Assembly: GCF_019753765.1 (NCBI RefSeq) | Contig: NZ_JAIJZW010000005.1 | Location: forward strand, 124,001 to 188,000 | DNA from: Microbacterium marinilacus | GTDB lineage: Bacteria > Actinomycetota > Actinomycetes > Actinomycetales > Microbacteriaceae | DNA: 64,000 nt | Reading direction: 5' to 3' | Shown here: positions 15,792-25,281 of the stretch, piece by piece | How the letters are laid out: every line of letters starts with the position of its first letter | How positions within the stretch are numbered: the first letter of the stretch is position 1 | Position numbers and translations under genes: made by a program | The notes under the pieces: model-generated | Told to the model about the DNA's origin: nothing | Databases searched by the model: none | Seen by the model: only the letters and a program-made list of their open reading frames with translations

Positions 15792-16577
15792 TCAGGCTCC
15801 CGCGCCGCCGTCGACCGGGACGATCGCACCGGTGACGATGGAGGCGCGGTCGCTGAGCAGGAAGCCCGCCACCTCGGCCACCTCGCGCGGCTCGGCCATC
15901 CGCCCCAGCGGGATGGAGGCGTTGATGTGATCGATGACGCCCGGGGTGGCGCGCTCCCAGGCGGCGATCATGTCCGTCGCCGTGCCGCCCGGCGTCAGCC
16001 CGTTGACCCGGATGCCGTCGCGCGCCCACGAGACGGCGGCGGTCTCGGTGATGCTGTTGAGGGCCCGCTTCATGGCGCCGTAGGCCGGCAGATCGGGGTT
16101 GGCGCGACGCGACCCGATGCTCGAGGTGTTGACGATGGCCCCGCCGCCGCTCTTGCGCATCAGCGCGGCCTCGGCGTTCATCGCGATCCAGTGAGCGCGG
16201 AAGTTGACCGCGAACTGCTGTTGGATGTCGTCGTCGGTCGTCGTGTCGAGCGGACCGGGCTGCTGGACCACGGCCCCGTTGTTGAAGGCCCCGTCGAGGC
16301 GCCCGTGCAGCTGCTCGACCCGGTCGATGGCGGCCCGCACGCTCGTGTCGTCGGCGAGGTCGAGGGCGACGGCGTCGGCGACCCCGCCGGCGCCGCGGAT
16401 CTCCTCGACCACGCCCTCGAGCGCGTCCAGGCCGCGCGCGCCGAGCACGACCGCCGCCCCCTCGCGGGCGAACAGGCGGGCGGCCGCCGCGCCGATGCCG
16501 CGGCTGGCGCCGCTGATGAAGATGATCTTGTCTGCGAGCAGGCCCACCGGGCTGCTGGGGAGATGTCCGTTCGTCAT
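15792..16577 (-). CDS. Short-chain dehydrogenase/reductase
   Basis: 261 aa, classical SDR. It has the NAD(P)-binding GASRGIG (about residues 24-30), NNGAVV (the NNAG position), the catalytic Ser in NTSSIGS, and the YGAMK catalytic pair (YxxxK). The ending IVTGAIVPVDGGAGA is typical. The arrangement resembles glucose/3-oxoacyl-type reductases, but the substrate is unknown. The start is ATG 16577. The gene is divergent from the XRE/MmyB-type regulator 87 bp away, which probably controls it (inference). Confidence 0.92.
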   Translation of the reverse strand: MTNGHLPSSPVGLLADKIIFISGASRGIGAAAARLFAREGAAVVLGARGLDALEGVVEEIRGAGGVADAVALDLADDTSVRAAIDRVEQLHGRLDGAFNNGAVVQQPGPLDTTTDDDIQQQFAVNFRAHWIAMNAEAALMRKSGGGAIVNTSSIGSRRANPDLPAYGAMKRALNSITETAAVSWARDGIRVNGLTPGGTATDMIAAWERATPGVIDHINASIPLGRMAEPREVAEVAGFLLSDRASIVTGAIVPVDGGAGA

Positions 16578-16664
16578 GACATCCAGCGTCCGGCCGACGC
16601 GCACGCTCGTTCCAGGCATCGGGAGTACCAGGCTCGGCGACGCCGCAAGGGAGAGACTGGACGT

Positions 16665-17522
16665 ATGGACACGCAGGAGCTGGCGGCGTTCCTCCGATCC
16701 CGCCGCGAACGGCTGCTCCCCCGGGACGTCGGACTGCCCGCGGGTGCGCGGCGGCGGACGCCGGGGCTGCGCCGCGAGGAGGTCGCTGTTCTCGCGCACA
16801 TCTCCACGGAGTACTACGTCCGGCTCGAGCAGGGGCGCGCACCGCGGCCCTCGTCCGAGGTGCTGGCCGGGATCGCGGGCGCGCTCCTGCTCACGGCCGC
16901 CGAGTCGGAGCATCTCCATGTGCTCGCCGGCGCCGCGCCGATCCGCCACGACCGCCACCGACGCGACGTGCGGCCGAGCATCCTCGCCCTGCTGGACCGC
17001 ATCCCGCAGACGGCGGGCATCGTCCTGTCGGCGGCGTTCGAGGTGCTCGCCTGGAACGGGCTCGCGGCGGCCCTCATGGAGGACTTCGCCCGGCTCTCCC
17101 CGCACGAGCGGAACCTCGCCCGCCGCGCCTTCGCGACACCGGCCCCCACGGACGACCCTCCCTACGGCATCTCCGACGGCGCGGAGTTCCGCCACCACGT
17201 GGTGATGCAGCTGCGTCAGGCCCTCACGCGCTACCCCTCGGACCCGGCGATCAGCGGCCTCGTCGACGAGCTCGGCGCGGGCAGCGCGGAGTTGGCGCGC
17301 CTCTGGCGGCGGCACGACGTGCAGGCGGCCCCCGTGCTCACCAAGACCTTCCGGCATCCCGCCGTCGGCAGCATCACGGTCGACTGCGACTCGCTGCTCC
17401 TCGCCGACCGCGACCAGCACCTCGTGCTCTACACGGCCCCGCCGGGCTCGCCGGACGCCGAGGCGCTCGCGCTGCTCGCCGTGCTCGGCTCGGAGCGGTT
17501 CGGCGCCGCCGAGCCGCGCTGA
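16665..17522 (+). CDS. XRE-family regulator with MmyB-like ligand domain
   Basis: 285 aa. The N-terminal HTH (residues ~5-75) contains LAAFLRSRRERLLPRDVGLPAGARRRTPGLRREEVAVLAHISTEYYVRLEQGR split across its helices, the signature of the actinobacterial family that joins an HTH to a PAS-like MmyB domain (residues ~105-275; LDRIPQTAGIVLSAAFEVLAWN). Such regulators usually sit beside and repress an SDR gene, as here. The ATG is at 16665; GAGACT six bases upstream could be a leaderless -10. Confidence 0.9.
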   Translation: MDTQELAAFLRSRRERLLPRDVGLPAGARRRTPGLRREEVAVLAHISTEYYVRLEQGRAPRPSSEVLAGIAGALLLTAAESEHLHVLAGAAPIRHDRHRRDVRPSILALLDRIPQTAGIVLSAAFEVLAWNGLAAALMEDFARLSPHERNLARRAFATPAPTDDPPYGISDGAEFRHHVVMQLRQALTRYPSDPAISGLVDELGAGSAELARLWRRHDVQAAPVLTKTFRHPAVGSITVDCDSLLLADRDQHLVLYTAPPGSPDAEALALLAVLGSERFGAAEPR

Positions 17523-17541
17523 GCCCCGGCGAGTCCGGCGC

Positions 17542-18474
17542 TCACGGGACCGTGTAGCCCGCCGCGCGGAACAGCTCGTACCACTCGGGACGGGTCAGCG
17601 GCAGGTCCGAGCCGAGAGCCGCGGCGGTCACGCGCTCGGGCGTGGTGGTGCCCAGCACGACCTGCATGCGCGCCGGGTGCCGGGTGATCCACGCCACCGC
17701 GATCGCCTCCGCCGGCACGTCGTACTTGCCGCTCAGCCGGTCGATCACGGCGTTCAGCTCGGGGTAGCGGTCGGACCCGAGGAACGGCCCGTCGAAGAAG
17801 CCCGCCTGGAAGGGCGACCACGCCTGTACGGTGATGTCGTGCAGACGGCAGTAGTCGACGATCCCGCCGTCGCGCACGATCGACTGGTCCAGGCCCTGCA
17901 TGTTGGCCGCGACCCCCTGCGCGACGATCGGCGCGTGAGTGATCGACAGCTGCAGCTGGTTCGCGACGATCGGCTGCGACACGTGCCTGCGCAACAGCTC
18001 GATCTGCTGCGGCGTCTGGTTCGACACGCCGAACGCCCGCACCTTGCCCGAGGCCGAGAGCTCGTCGAACGCCCGCGCGACCTCCTCCGGCTCGACCAGC
18101 GCGTCGGGCCGGTGCAGCAGCAGGATGTCAAGGTAGTCGGTGCCGAGCGCCTCCAGCGATCCGTTCACCGACTCGACGAGGTGCTCGTACGAGAAGTCGA
18201 AGTACGGGCCGTCCTTCACGATCCCGGCCTTCGACTGGATCACGAGCTGCTCGCGTTCCGACGAGGTCAGACGCAGCGCCTCCGCGAAGCGCCGCTCGCA
18301 GCCGTGCGGCCCGCTGCCGTAGACGTCGGCGTGATCGAGGAACGTGATCCCGGCGTCGCGGGCGGTGCCGACGAGAGTGCGCACTTCCTCGTCGCTCTTG
18401 TCCTGGATGCGCATCAGTCCGAGGACGATGTTGGGGACGACGATGTCCGTTCCCGGGAGGGTGAAGGTCTTCAT
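17542..18474 (-). CDS. Aldo/keto reductase (YdhF-like)
   Basis: 310 aa. NADPH-dependent carbonyl reductase fold with FLDHADVYGSGPHGCE (catalytic Asp and Tyr near 50-56), QSKAGI (Lys near 84), and LLLHRPD with the active-site His. The C-terminal GTTTPERVTAA binds the cofactor phosphate. The closest style is E. coli YdhF; the physiological substrate is unknown. The ATG is supported by a -10 seven bases upstream. Confidence 0.92.
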   Translation of the reverse strand: MKTFTLPGTDIVVPNIVLGLMRIQDKSDEEVRTLVGTARDAGITFLDHADVYGSGPHGCERRFAEALRLTSSEREQLVIQSKAGIVKDGPYFDFSYEHLVESVNGSLEALGTDYLDILLLHRPDALVEPEEVARAFDELSASGKVRAFGVSNQTPQQIELLRRHVSQPIVANQLQLSITHAPIVAQGVAANMQGLDQSIVRDGGIVDYCRLHDITVQAWSPFQAGFFDGPFLGSDRYPELNAVIDRLSGKYDVPAEAIAVAWITRHPARMQVVLGTTTPERVTAAALGSDLPLTRPEWYELFRAAGYTVP

Positions 18475-18481
18475 GCGGCCC

Positions 18482-18487
18482 AGCCTA
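18482..18487 (-). promoter_or_regulatory. -10 box of the aldo/keto reductase gene
   Basis: TAGGCT on the minus strand lies seven bases before the ATG at 18474; a leaderless arrangement is likely. Confidence 0.45.
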
Positions 18488-18521
18488 GGGCGGTACGGAG
18501 CCCGTGGGCCGGACGCCGACC

Positions 18522-18578
18522 CCGCACCAGATCGCCGAGCCCGCACCAGATCGCCGAGCCCGCACCAGATTGCCGAGC
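18522..18578. repeat. Three tandem copies of a 19-bp unit
   Basis: CCGCACCAGATCGCCGAGC occurs at 18522-18540 and 18541-18559, and with one change at 18560-18578; a degenerate fourth copy follows to about 18597. It lies upstream of the aldo/keto reductase gene and downstream of the nucleoid-type gene. No function is evident. Confidence 0.85.
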
Positions 18579-18636
18579 CCGCTGCCGATCGGATACCGGC
18601 TCGCCGGAAGAGTGCGGGGTCGACGCCTCGCCCGCG

Positions 18637-19338
18637 TCAGGAGAGCAGTTCGACCAGCTGCGCCTTGGTGAGGCGCGAGTATCCCGTCCGCTGTTCTGCG
18701 CGCGCCCTCGCGCGCAGTTGGGGGACCGTCAGCGACTCGAGGCTGGATGCGTCGAACGGCGCGACCGTCGCCTTCGGCTCGCGACGGCGCGCGGCGCGCT
18801 CCTTCGCGACAGCCGGAGCGGGGCGCTCGATCTGCCCCGGCTCCACGTCAGCCGGCGCGCTCCCGTCCGGGGCTTCGTCGACGGGCGTCTGCCCCGCGGG
18901 GATCGAGGCGGCCGCGGTGTCGCGTTCGGCGCCGGAGGGCGCCTCCAGCGCGTCGGGGGCCTCGACGCCCTCGGCGGTCTCCGCGCCCCTCGGCGCCTCG
19001 TCCGCTCCCCCGGCGGCGCGCTTGCGCGCCTTCTTCACCAGCTTCTCCGCCGCCTTGCGCTCAGCCTCCCGCTCGGCGAGCTTCGACTCGATCCGGCCCG
19101 TCGCCTTGGTGATCGCGGCGACCGCGGCGGTCGCGTTCTTCTCGACCTTGCGCGGCTTCCGCGCGATCCTCTTCTTCGACACGTCCGCGGCGTCCGCCGC
19201 CTCGTCCGCCAGCGAACGGAGCTTCTTCGCGTCCTTCTTGGGCAGCGACCTGCTCAGCTTCCTCGCGCCCTTCGCCGCGTCGGACGCGGCGTCGACCGCC
19301 GCTTCCGCCGCCTTCTCCGCCTTGGTCTTCTTCGCCAC
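18637..19338 (-). CDS. Lys/Ala-rich nucleoid-type protein with C-terminal SAP/Rho-N-like domain
   Basis: 233 aa. The first ~115 residues are basic and Lys/Ala-rich with heptad-like repeats, like a histone H1-type tail; residues ~115-195 are an acidic/Pro-rich linker. The C-terminal LESLTVPQLRARARAEQRTGYSRLTKAQLVELLS is a helix-extension-helix of the SAP or Rho N-terminal type, expected to bind nucleic acid. A role in chromosome organisation is inference. The start is GTG 19338 after GGGAGG. Confidence 0.75.
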   Translation of the reverse strand: MAKKTKAEKAAEAAVDAASDAAKGARKLSRSLPKKDAKKLRSLADEAADAADVSKKRIARKPRKVEKNATAAVAAITKATGRIESKLAEREAERKAAEKLVKKARKRAAGGADEAPRGAETAEGVEAPDALEAPSGAERDTAAASIPAGQTPVDEAPDGSAPADVEPGQIERPAPAVAKERAARRREPKATVAPFDASSLESLTVPQLRARARAEQRTGYSRLTKAQLVELLS

Positions 19339-19434
19339 GATGCAGCCTCCCTGTGTCCAGCCCCCTCGGGCGCCCGTCGGGGCGCGTGGCGCAGACTCTA
19401 CAGAGCCCAGGCGAACGGATGGAGAACGAGTGCG

Positions 19435-19932
19435 TCAGGCGGCCAGGGCGAGGTACGGCTCCCAGCGGGGGTCGGCTCGCTCGGTGCCGCGCACCGTCCA
19501 GGCCGTCCCGTGCGGGGGCCGCGGCGTCGTCTGCAGCTCCCACCCCATCTCCTGAGGGGTGTGGTCGCCCTTGACGTTGTTGCAGCGCAGGCAGCACGCC
19601 GCCAGGTTCTCCCACGAGTCGGCCCCGCCGCGCGAGCGGGGCAGGATGTGGTCGATGGTCGAGGCCGCCTTGCAGCAGTAGACGCACCGATAGGCGTCCC
19701 GTCTCAACACCCCGCGGCGCGTGACGGGGATGCGGCGGGCGGTCGGCACGCGCACATAGCGGGTCAGCACGATCACCGCCGGTCGGTCGTACGACGATCT
19801 GGTGCCCCAGATCGGCTCGTCCTCGTCGTGCTCGATCACGGTCGCCTTGTCGTTCATGACGAGCACCAGCGCCCGTTTGAACGACACCACGGCGAGCGGC
19901 TCGTATCCCGCGTTCAACACCAGTGTGCGCAT
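19435..19932 (-). CDS. HNH endonuclease
   Basis: 165 aa. The domain order is an N-terminal RTLVLNAGYEPLAVVSFKRALVLV, then CVYC (about 86-89), the HNH core STIDHILPRSRGGADSWENLAACCLRCNNVKGD (about 94-126) with metal-binding His and structural cysteines. This small HNH family is nearly universal in actinobacteria, in single copy outside mobile elements; its biological target is not known. The start is ATG 19932. Confidence 0.92.
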   Translation of the reverse strand: MRTLVLNAGYEPLAVVSFKRALVLVMNDKATVIEHDEDEPIWGTRSSYDRPAVIVLTRYVRVPTARRIPVTRRGVLRRDAYRCVYCCKAASTIDHILPRSRGGADSWENLAACCLRCNNVKGDHTPQEMGWELQTTPRPPHGTAWTVRGTERADPRWEPYLALAA

Positions 19933-20021
19933 CTCACGTCCTCTCGATGGGTCCCGGACGGCTTTCCGGGCTCTCGAACTTCGGCCGCGTCGTGGGCGAG
20001 AAGGCGTGCAGAGACGAAAAA

Positions 20022-20047
20022 AGGCGCTGTCTAGACAGACAGCGCCT
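20022..20047 (-). terminator. Rho-independent terminator after the 37-codon ORF
   Basis: Perfect 11-bp arms AGGCGCTGTCT / AGACAGCGCCT with a four-base loop; on the minus strand the stem is followed by TTTTTTC. This is the only terminator in the window with a real T-run. It overlaps the stop codon of the small ORF and lies 90 bp before the HNH gene. Confidence 0.85.
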
Positions 20048-20144
20048 CTGCGACCGCGGTGAGACCGCGGCTCGAGTGCACACGATGCCGAAGGACGTAA
20101 CGCCCGAGCGCATCCATGGTGCGGATGCGAGGTATTCGTTCCAT
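20031..20144 (-). CDS. Probable 37-aa small protein
   Basis: An ATG at 20144 opens 37 codons ending TAG at 20031. The product is basic: MERIPRIRTMDALGRYVLR, ending in TAVAEALSV. It is preceded by AAGGGAGAAG at ribosome-binding distance and by a -10-like TAGCCT (complement of 20180-20185); its stop lies inside a strong terminator. Promoter, RBS, frame and terminator together make a complete small transcription unit, better evidence than ORF length alone. It could instead be a leader peptide for the HNH gene. Function unknown. Confidence 0.55.
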   Translation of the reverse strand: MERIPRIRTMDALGRYVLRHRVHSSRGLTAVAEALSV

Positions 20145-20236
20145 CGGCTTCTCCCTTCGTCCCTCTCGGCGACGGGATCAGGCTAGCCCACGGCTGGGAC
20201 GCCGCGGCAGAACGGACGGTGAACTCCCGGGCGTGT

Positions 20237-20285
20237 CGACGACGAGGGGCCCGGCGGAACGTGTCCGCCGGGCCCCTCGTCGTCG
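20237..20285 (-). terminator. Terminator after the M23 peptidase gene
   Basis: A perfect 22-bp inverted repeat (20237-20258 and 20264-20285) with a five-base loop begins four bases after the M23 stop. Confidence 0.8.
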
Positions 20286-20289
20286 ATCG

Positions 20290-21168
20290 TCAGATGGGCA
20301 GGACGCCCATCGGGTCGACGAGCCCGCCGTTGATGCGCACCTCGATGTGGAGGTGGTTCGCCGTGGAGCGGCCGGTGCTGCCGACGTAGCCGATGATGTC
20401 GCCGGCGTTCACGGTCTGGCCGGGCGACACGGCGATGGAGCTCATGTGCGCGTTGCGCACCTCGACGGCCGAGCCGTCGACGGTCGCGGTGAACGTCACG
20501 AGGTTGCCGTAGGCGCCGGACCAGCCGGCGGTGACGACCGTCCCGGAGGCGACCGCGTAGATCGGGGTGCCGGCGCCGATGACCATGTCGGTGCCCTCGT
20601 GGCCGCTGCCGACGGAGCGCGTGATCGTGTAGCCGCCGGGCAGCGGGGCGCCGAAGCTGCCGCTCGCCACGGGCGGTGCTGCTGCGGCCGCGACGGACGC
20701 CGTGGCCGTCGCCGCAGCGGCGTTCGCCGCGGCCTCGGCCGCGGCAGCCGCCTGCTGCTTCGCGCGCTCGGCGGCAGCCTTCTCGGCCTTCGCCTGGGCG
20801 ATCTCCTCGGGGGTCGTCGCGGCATACGCGGAGCCGTCGAGCGCGGGCGTCTCGACCTCGGACGCCACGACGAGCGACTGCGCGTCGGCGGTCGCGACGT
20901 CGTGCACCGAGAGGGCCTCGCCCTCGGACTGGATCGCGGCGTAGGCGGGGAACGCGACGCCGGCGATCAGTGCGCCGACGGCGGCGACCGTGCCCACGGC
21001 ACGAATCGGCCGGATGCGCGGGCGGCCGACTCGGCGCGCCTCGCGCTCGGCGCGGCGGATCGTCTTGCGGACGGCTGCCGCGGATCCTGCGGATGTCTCG
21101 CCCCGAGCGGGGACGAGGGTCGTCTTGTCGGTGTCGGGCACGACGGATGACGAATCGATCTCGGACAA
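20290..21168 (-). CDS. Secreted or membrane-anchored M23 (LytM-type) peptidase
   Basis: 292 aa. A basic cytoplasmic stretch of ~50 residues precedes one hydrophobic segment (AVGTVAAVGALIAGVAFPAYA, about 57-77), so it is a signal peptide or anchor. An Ala-rich linker (~115-165) leads to the LytM domain with GHEGTD (HxxxD zinc ligands, about 191-196), the NAHMSS histidine and the HLHIEV HxH motif: the catalytic set looks complete. It should cleave peptidoglycan cross-links. The start is TTG 21168, seven bases after GGAGG. A long structured leader precedes it. Confidence 0.9.
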   Translation of the reverse strand: MSEIDSSSVVPDTDKTTLVPARGETSAGSAAAVRKTIRRAEREARRVGRPRIRPIRAVGTVAAVGALIAGVAFPAYAAIQSEGEALSVHDVATADAQSLVVASEVETPALDGSAYAATTPEEIAQAKAEKAAAERAKQQAAAAAEAAANAAAATATASVAAAAAPPVASGSFGAPLPGGYTITRSVGSGHEGTDMVIGAGTPIYAVASGTVVTAGWSGAYGNLVTFTATVDGSAVEVRNAHMSSIAVSPGQTVNAGDIIGYVGSTGRSTANHLHIEVRINGGLVDPMGVLPI

Positions 21169-21180
21169 ATCTGTTCCTCC

Positions 21181-21350
21181 ATCGCCTCGCGGTTCGGGTC
21201 CGCCGGCTCGTCAGCACTGGTCTGTCGGGGCACGCAGTGTGCGATCCGTGGAAACGACGAGCCGGAGAGGCGATTTCCCACGGAGCAACCCAGGAGGGGT
21301 CGCCCCGGGTATCCCCCGAGACTACGGGAAGGTAACGGAAATGTCACGCC
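21181..21350 (-). ncRNA. Structured 5' leader of the M23 peptidase gene, candidate ydaO-type (c-di-AMP) riboswitch
   Basis: On the minus strand ATCGCCTC (21274-21267) pairs with GAGGCGAT (21188-21181), and inside it CCGGCTCGTC (21265-21256) pairs perfectly with GACGAGCCGG (21212-21203). An asymmetric loop CGGACCCGAACCGC lies on the 3' side, and upstream is GGGGGATACCCGGGGCGACC. The G-rich 5' part and CCCGAACC resemble ydaO-yuaA elements that precede cell-wall hydrolase genes in actinobacteria, but the match is incomplete. The outer stem ends right before the Shine-Dalgarno, so it could gate translation. Confidence 0.4.
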
Positions 21351-21410
21351 CGATCGGGAATCCCCGCTGCGGACGACCTGGCAGTCTCCGCGGGAGCGAC
21401 ACGGAGACTG

Positions 21411-22118
21411 TCAGGCGGCGACGCGGTCGTCGACGAGGAAGATGTGAGAGGCGAGCTCGACCGGCAGCTCGAGGCCGTCGTCCTGGCCGTCCATCTGCAC
21501 CAGCACGTACCCCTCGCTGTAGCGGTAGCCGCCCTCGGCGCCGGGGACGACGCCTGCGTCGCGCAGCTGCTGCAGCAGATCGGGATCGACCTGCGCCGGC
21601 TCGGCGAGGCGCCGCACCGTGCCGCGGATCGGGCCGCCCTCGTCGTCCAGGCGCCTCACGAGCCCCACCACGCCCTCCTCGAACGTGTGCGCTGCGGCGC
21701 TGCCGAGCTGGTCGAGGCCGGGGATCGGGTTGCCGTACGGCGACTCGGTCGGGTGGCCGAGCAGCTCGATGAGACGACGCTCGACCTGCTCGCTCATGAC
21801 GTGCTCCCACCGGCACGCCTCCTCGTGGACGTACGCCCAGTCGAGGCCGATGACGTCGGACAGCAGTCGCTCGGCGAGGCGGTGCTTGCGCATCACGTCG
21901 ACCGCCTTCTGCCGGCCGGCGACCGTGAGCTCGAGCCGCCGGTCGTCGCCGACGACCACGAGGCCGTCTCGCTCCATACGGCCGACCGTCTGCGACACGG
22001 TCGGCCCGGAGTGCCCGAGGCGCTCGGAGATGCGCGCGCGCAGCGGCACGATGTTCTCCTCCTCCAGTTCGAGGATCGTGCGGAGATACATCTCGGTGGT
22101 GTCGATCAGGTCGGTCAT
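21411..22118 (-). CDS. ideR: Iron-dependent repressor of the IdeR/DtxR type
   Basis: 235 aa. It represses iron-uptake and siderophore genes when Fe2+ is bound. The N-terminus LIDTTEMYLRTILELEEE and HTH region ARISERLGHSGPTVSQTVGRMERDGL are almost those of M. tuberculosis IdeR. Metal ligands are present (the Met in TEMYL; EEACRWEHVMSE with Cys, Glu, His). Residues ~150-230 form the SH3-like third domain, which separates it from shorter MntR. The ATG follows GGAGG. It is divergent from serC. Confidence 0.93.
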   Translation of the reverse strand: MTDLIDTTEMYLRTILELEEENIVPLRARISERLGHSGPTVSQTVGRMERDGLVVVGDDRRLELTVAGRQKAVDVMRKHRLAERLLSDVIGLDWAYVHEEACRWEHVMSEQVERRLIELLGHPTESPYGNPIPGLDQLGSAAAHTFEEGVVGLVRRLDDEGGPIRGTVRRLAEPAQVDPDLLQQLRDAGVVPGAEGGYRYSEGYVLVQMDGQDDGLELPVELASHIFLVDDRVAA

Positions 22119-22140
22119 CCCAGCCTCCGTCGCGCGCTGA

Positions 22141-23343
<1,203 letters not shown>

Positions 23344-23368
23344 ACGCCGATCCGTCCGGAGACCCACG

Positions 23369-23400
23369 AGACGCCTCGCAGAGTCCTCTGCGGGGCGTCT
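23369..23400 (+). terminator. Terminator after serC
   Basis: A 15-bp stem AGACGCCTCGCAGAG / CTCTGCGGGGCGTCT (one G-T pair) with a two-base loop, followed by TTCACGTT, 25 bases after the stop. Confidence 0.75.
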
Positions 23401-23590
23401 TCACGTTCACACGGCATTCGGAACCGACGTCCGGACGAGGTCGCTATCGCGCCCGCGTGTGCCGCGGCCACCGAGCCTTGTCAAGTCGGGTCCTCCCCCT
23501 CCAGAGCGACACCGGATTCTCGGTATGGTCGGGGCTTTGATGCCTCTCTGGGCATCGCTCGAAACGATTGCGAACGACACGAAACGAGTG

Positions 23591-25147
23591 ATGAGCGTGA
23601 ACCCCAGCAGTACTCAGCCGCCCGGCCCCGCGACGACCCCGTCCACGCGGAAGCCGCGGCGGCAGCCCCGCAGACTGAAGGTCGACGACGTGCTGGTGGT
23701 GAAGCGCTCGCGCATCCGCACCGCCATCTCCGGCACCGTGGTCGGCAACTTCATGGAGTGGTTCGACTTCGGCATCTACGGCTATCTCGCCGTCACGATG
23801 ACCGCGGTGTTCACCGAGGGCCTGCCCCGCGAGGCCGGGTTGCTGGTGACGCTGTTCGGGTTCGCGGTGTCCTTCCTCGTGCGACCGCTCGGCGGCGCCG
23901 TCCTCGGCCCGATCGGCGATCGCATCGGGCGCCAGAAGGTGCTGTTCCTGACCATGGCCATCATGGCCGCGTCCACCGCGCTCATCGGCGTGCTGCCGAC
24001 CGCGGCGCAGATCGGGCTGTGGGCGATCATCCCCCTCTACCTGCTGAAGATGGTGCAGGGCTTCTCGACCGGCGGCGAGTACGCCGGGGCGACGACGTAC
24101 GTGGCCGAGTTCTCGCCCGACCGGCGGCGCGGCTTCTGGTCGTCGTGGCTCGACTCCGGCTCGTACCTCGGCTTCGCGGCCGGCGCCTCCACCGTGGCAC
24201 TGACGACGCTGGCCGTCGAGTCGATCTCTGGCCCCGGCGCGATGGTCGAGTACGGCTGGCGCATCCCCTTCCTCGTGGCGCTGCCGCTCGGCATCGTGGC
24301 CATCTGGTTCCGCCTGCGCATCCCCGAGACCCCCGCGTACGAGGTCGCCGAGAACGCCGGCGAGACCGAGATCGACGAGCAGGACCCGCTCTCGCGCCAC
24401 GGCATCGTCGGCATCTTCCGCCACTACTGGCGTCAGATGCTGATCGCGATGGCGATCGTCGCCGCGACCAACTCCGCCGGCTATGCGCTGACGAGCTACA
24501 TGCCCGCATACCTCGAGAACGAGGTCGGAGTGTCGAACCTCGTCGCGGCCATGGCGACCGTGCCCGTGCTGATCGTGCTGTCGGCGTGCCTGCCGCTGGT
24601 GGGGCGCCTGTCGGATCGGGTGGGACGCAAGCCCGTGTACCTGACCGCCTCGGTCGCGACGCTCGTGCTCATGGTGCCCGCGTTCGCCATCATGCAGCTC
24701 GGCGAGGCCTGGGCGATCCTGCTGGCTCTGACGATGACGATGCTGCCGGTCGCGCTCTGGGTGGGGCCCTCCGCGGCCGCGCTGCCCGCGCTGTTCCCGA
24801 CGGCGTCTCGCTTCGGGGCCATGGCGATCGCGTACAACCTGTCGGTGTCGCTGTTCGGCGGCACGACGCCGCTGTTCAGCGAGGCGTTGATCCAGCTGAC
24901 CGGCAACGCCTTCATGCCCGCGTTCTACATCATGTTCTTCGGCCTCGTCGCGGGCCTGGCGGTGCTGACCATGAAGGAGTCGGCGCGCCGGCCGCTGCTG
25001 GGGTCGGTGCCCGCCGTGGAGACGAAGGCCGAGGCCGCCGAGATCGTCGCCCGCCAGGACGAGGACCCGCTCATCGACACGAGCACGATGCCGCTCGACG
25101 TGCTGCCCGACGCGGGCGCCGGGCAGCACGAGCCCGCAGGCGTCTAG
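23591..25147 (+). CDS. MFS transporter of the metabolite:H+ symporter (ProP-like) family
   Basis: 518 aa with 12 membrane segments between residues ~45 and 470. GNFMEWFDFGIYGYLA (about 56-71), GPIGDRIGRQKVLFLTM (loop 2-3), VQGFSTGGEYAGATTYVAEFSP and GRLSDRVGRKPVY (loop 8-9) are the hallmarks of ProP/KgtP-type H+ symporters. The substrate may be an osmolyte or organic acid; the sequence does not settle this. Long basic N-terminal and acidic C-terminal tails are present. ATG 23591 has only a weak RBS; GTG 23597 is an alternative. Confidence 0.9.
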   Translation: MSVNPSSTQPPGPATTPSTRKPRRQPRRLKVDDVLVVKRSRIRTAISGTVVGNFMEWFDFGIYGYLAVTMTAVFTEGLPREAGLLVTLFGFAVSFLVRPLGGAVLGPIGDRIGRQKVLFLTMAIMAASTALIGVLPTAAQIGLWAIIPLYLLKMVQGFSTGGEYAGATTYVAEFSPDRRRGFWSSWLDSGSYLGFAAGASTVALTTLAVESISGPGAMVEYGWRIPFLVALPLGIVAIWFRLRIPETPAYEVAENAGETEIDEQDPLSRHGIVGIFRHYWRQMLIAMAIVAATNSAGYALTSYMPAYLENEVGVSNLVAAMATVPVLIVLSACLPLVGRLSDRVGRKPVYLTASVATLVLMVPAFAIMQLGEAWAILLALTMTMLPVALWVGPSAAALPALFPTASRFGAMAIAYNLSVSLFGGTTPLFSEALIQLTGNAFMPAFYIMFFGLVAGLAVLTMKESARRPLLGSVPAVETKAEAAEIVARQDEDPLIDTSTMPLDVLPDAGAGQHEPAGV

Positions 25148-25163
25148 CGCCCCGAGCGGAACG

Positions 25164-25201
25164 AGAGCGGCGCCCTGGGCTCAGGCCCGGGGCGCCGCTC
25201 T
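25164..25201 (+). terminator. Terminator between the MFS gene and the convergent DUF3027 gene
   Basis: AGAGCGGCGCCCTGGGC (25164-25180) pairs with GCCCGGGGCGCCGCTCT (25185-25201) with one mismatch. It may serve both strands. Confidence 0.65.
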
Positions 25202-25281
25202 GTCGATCGTGTCGGCGGCCCGCCGTCCGACGACCAGACCGGACAGACGGAGGGTCTCCGCGCTCCGCGGGGACTCTCGTG

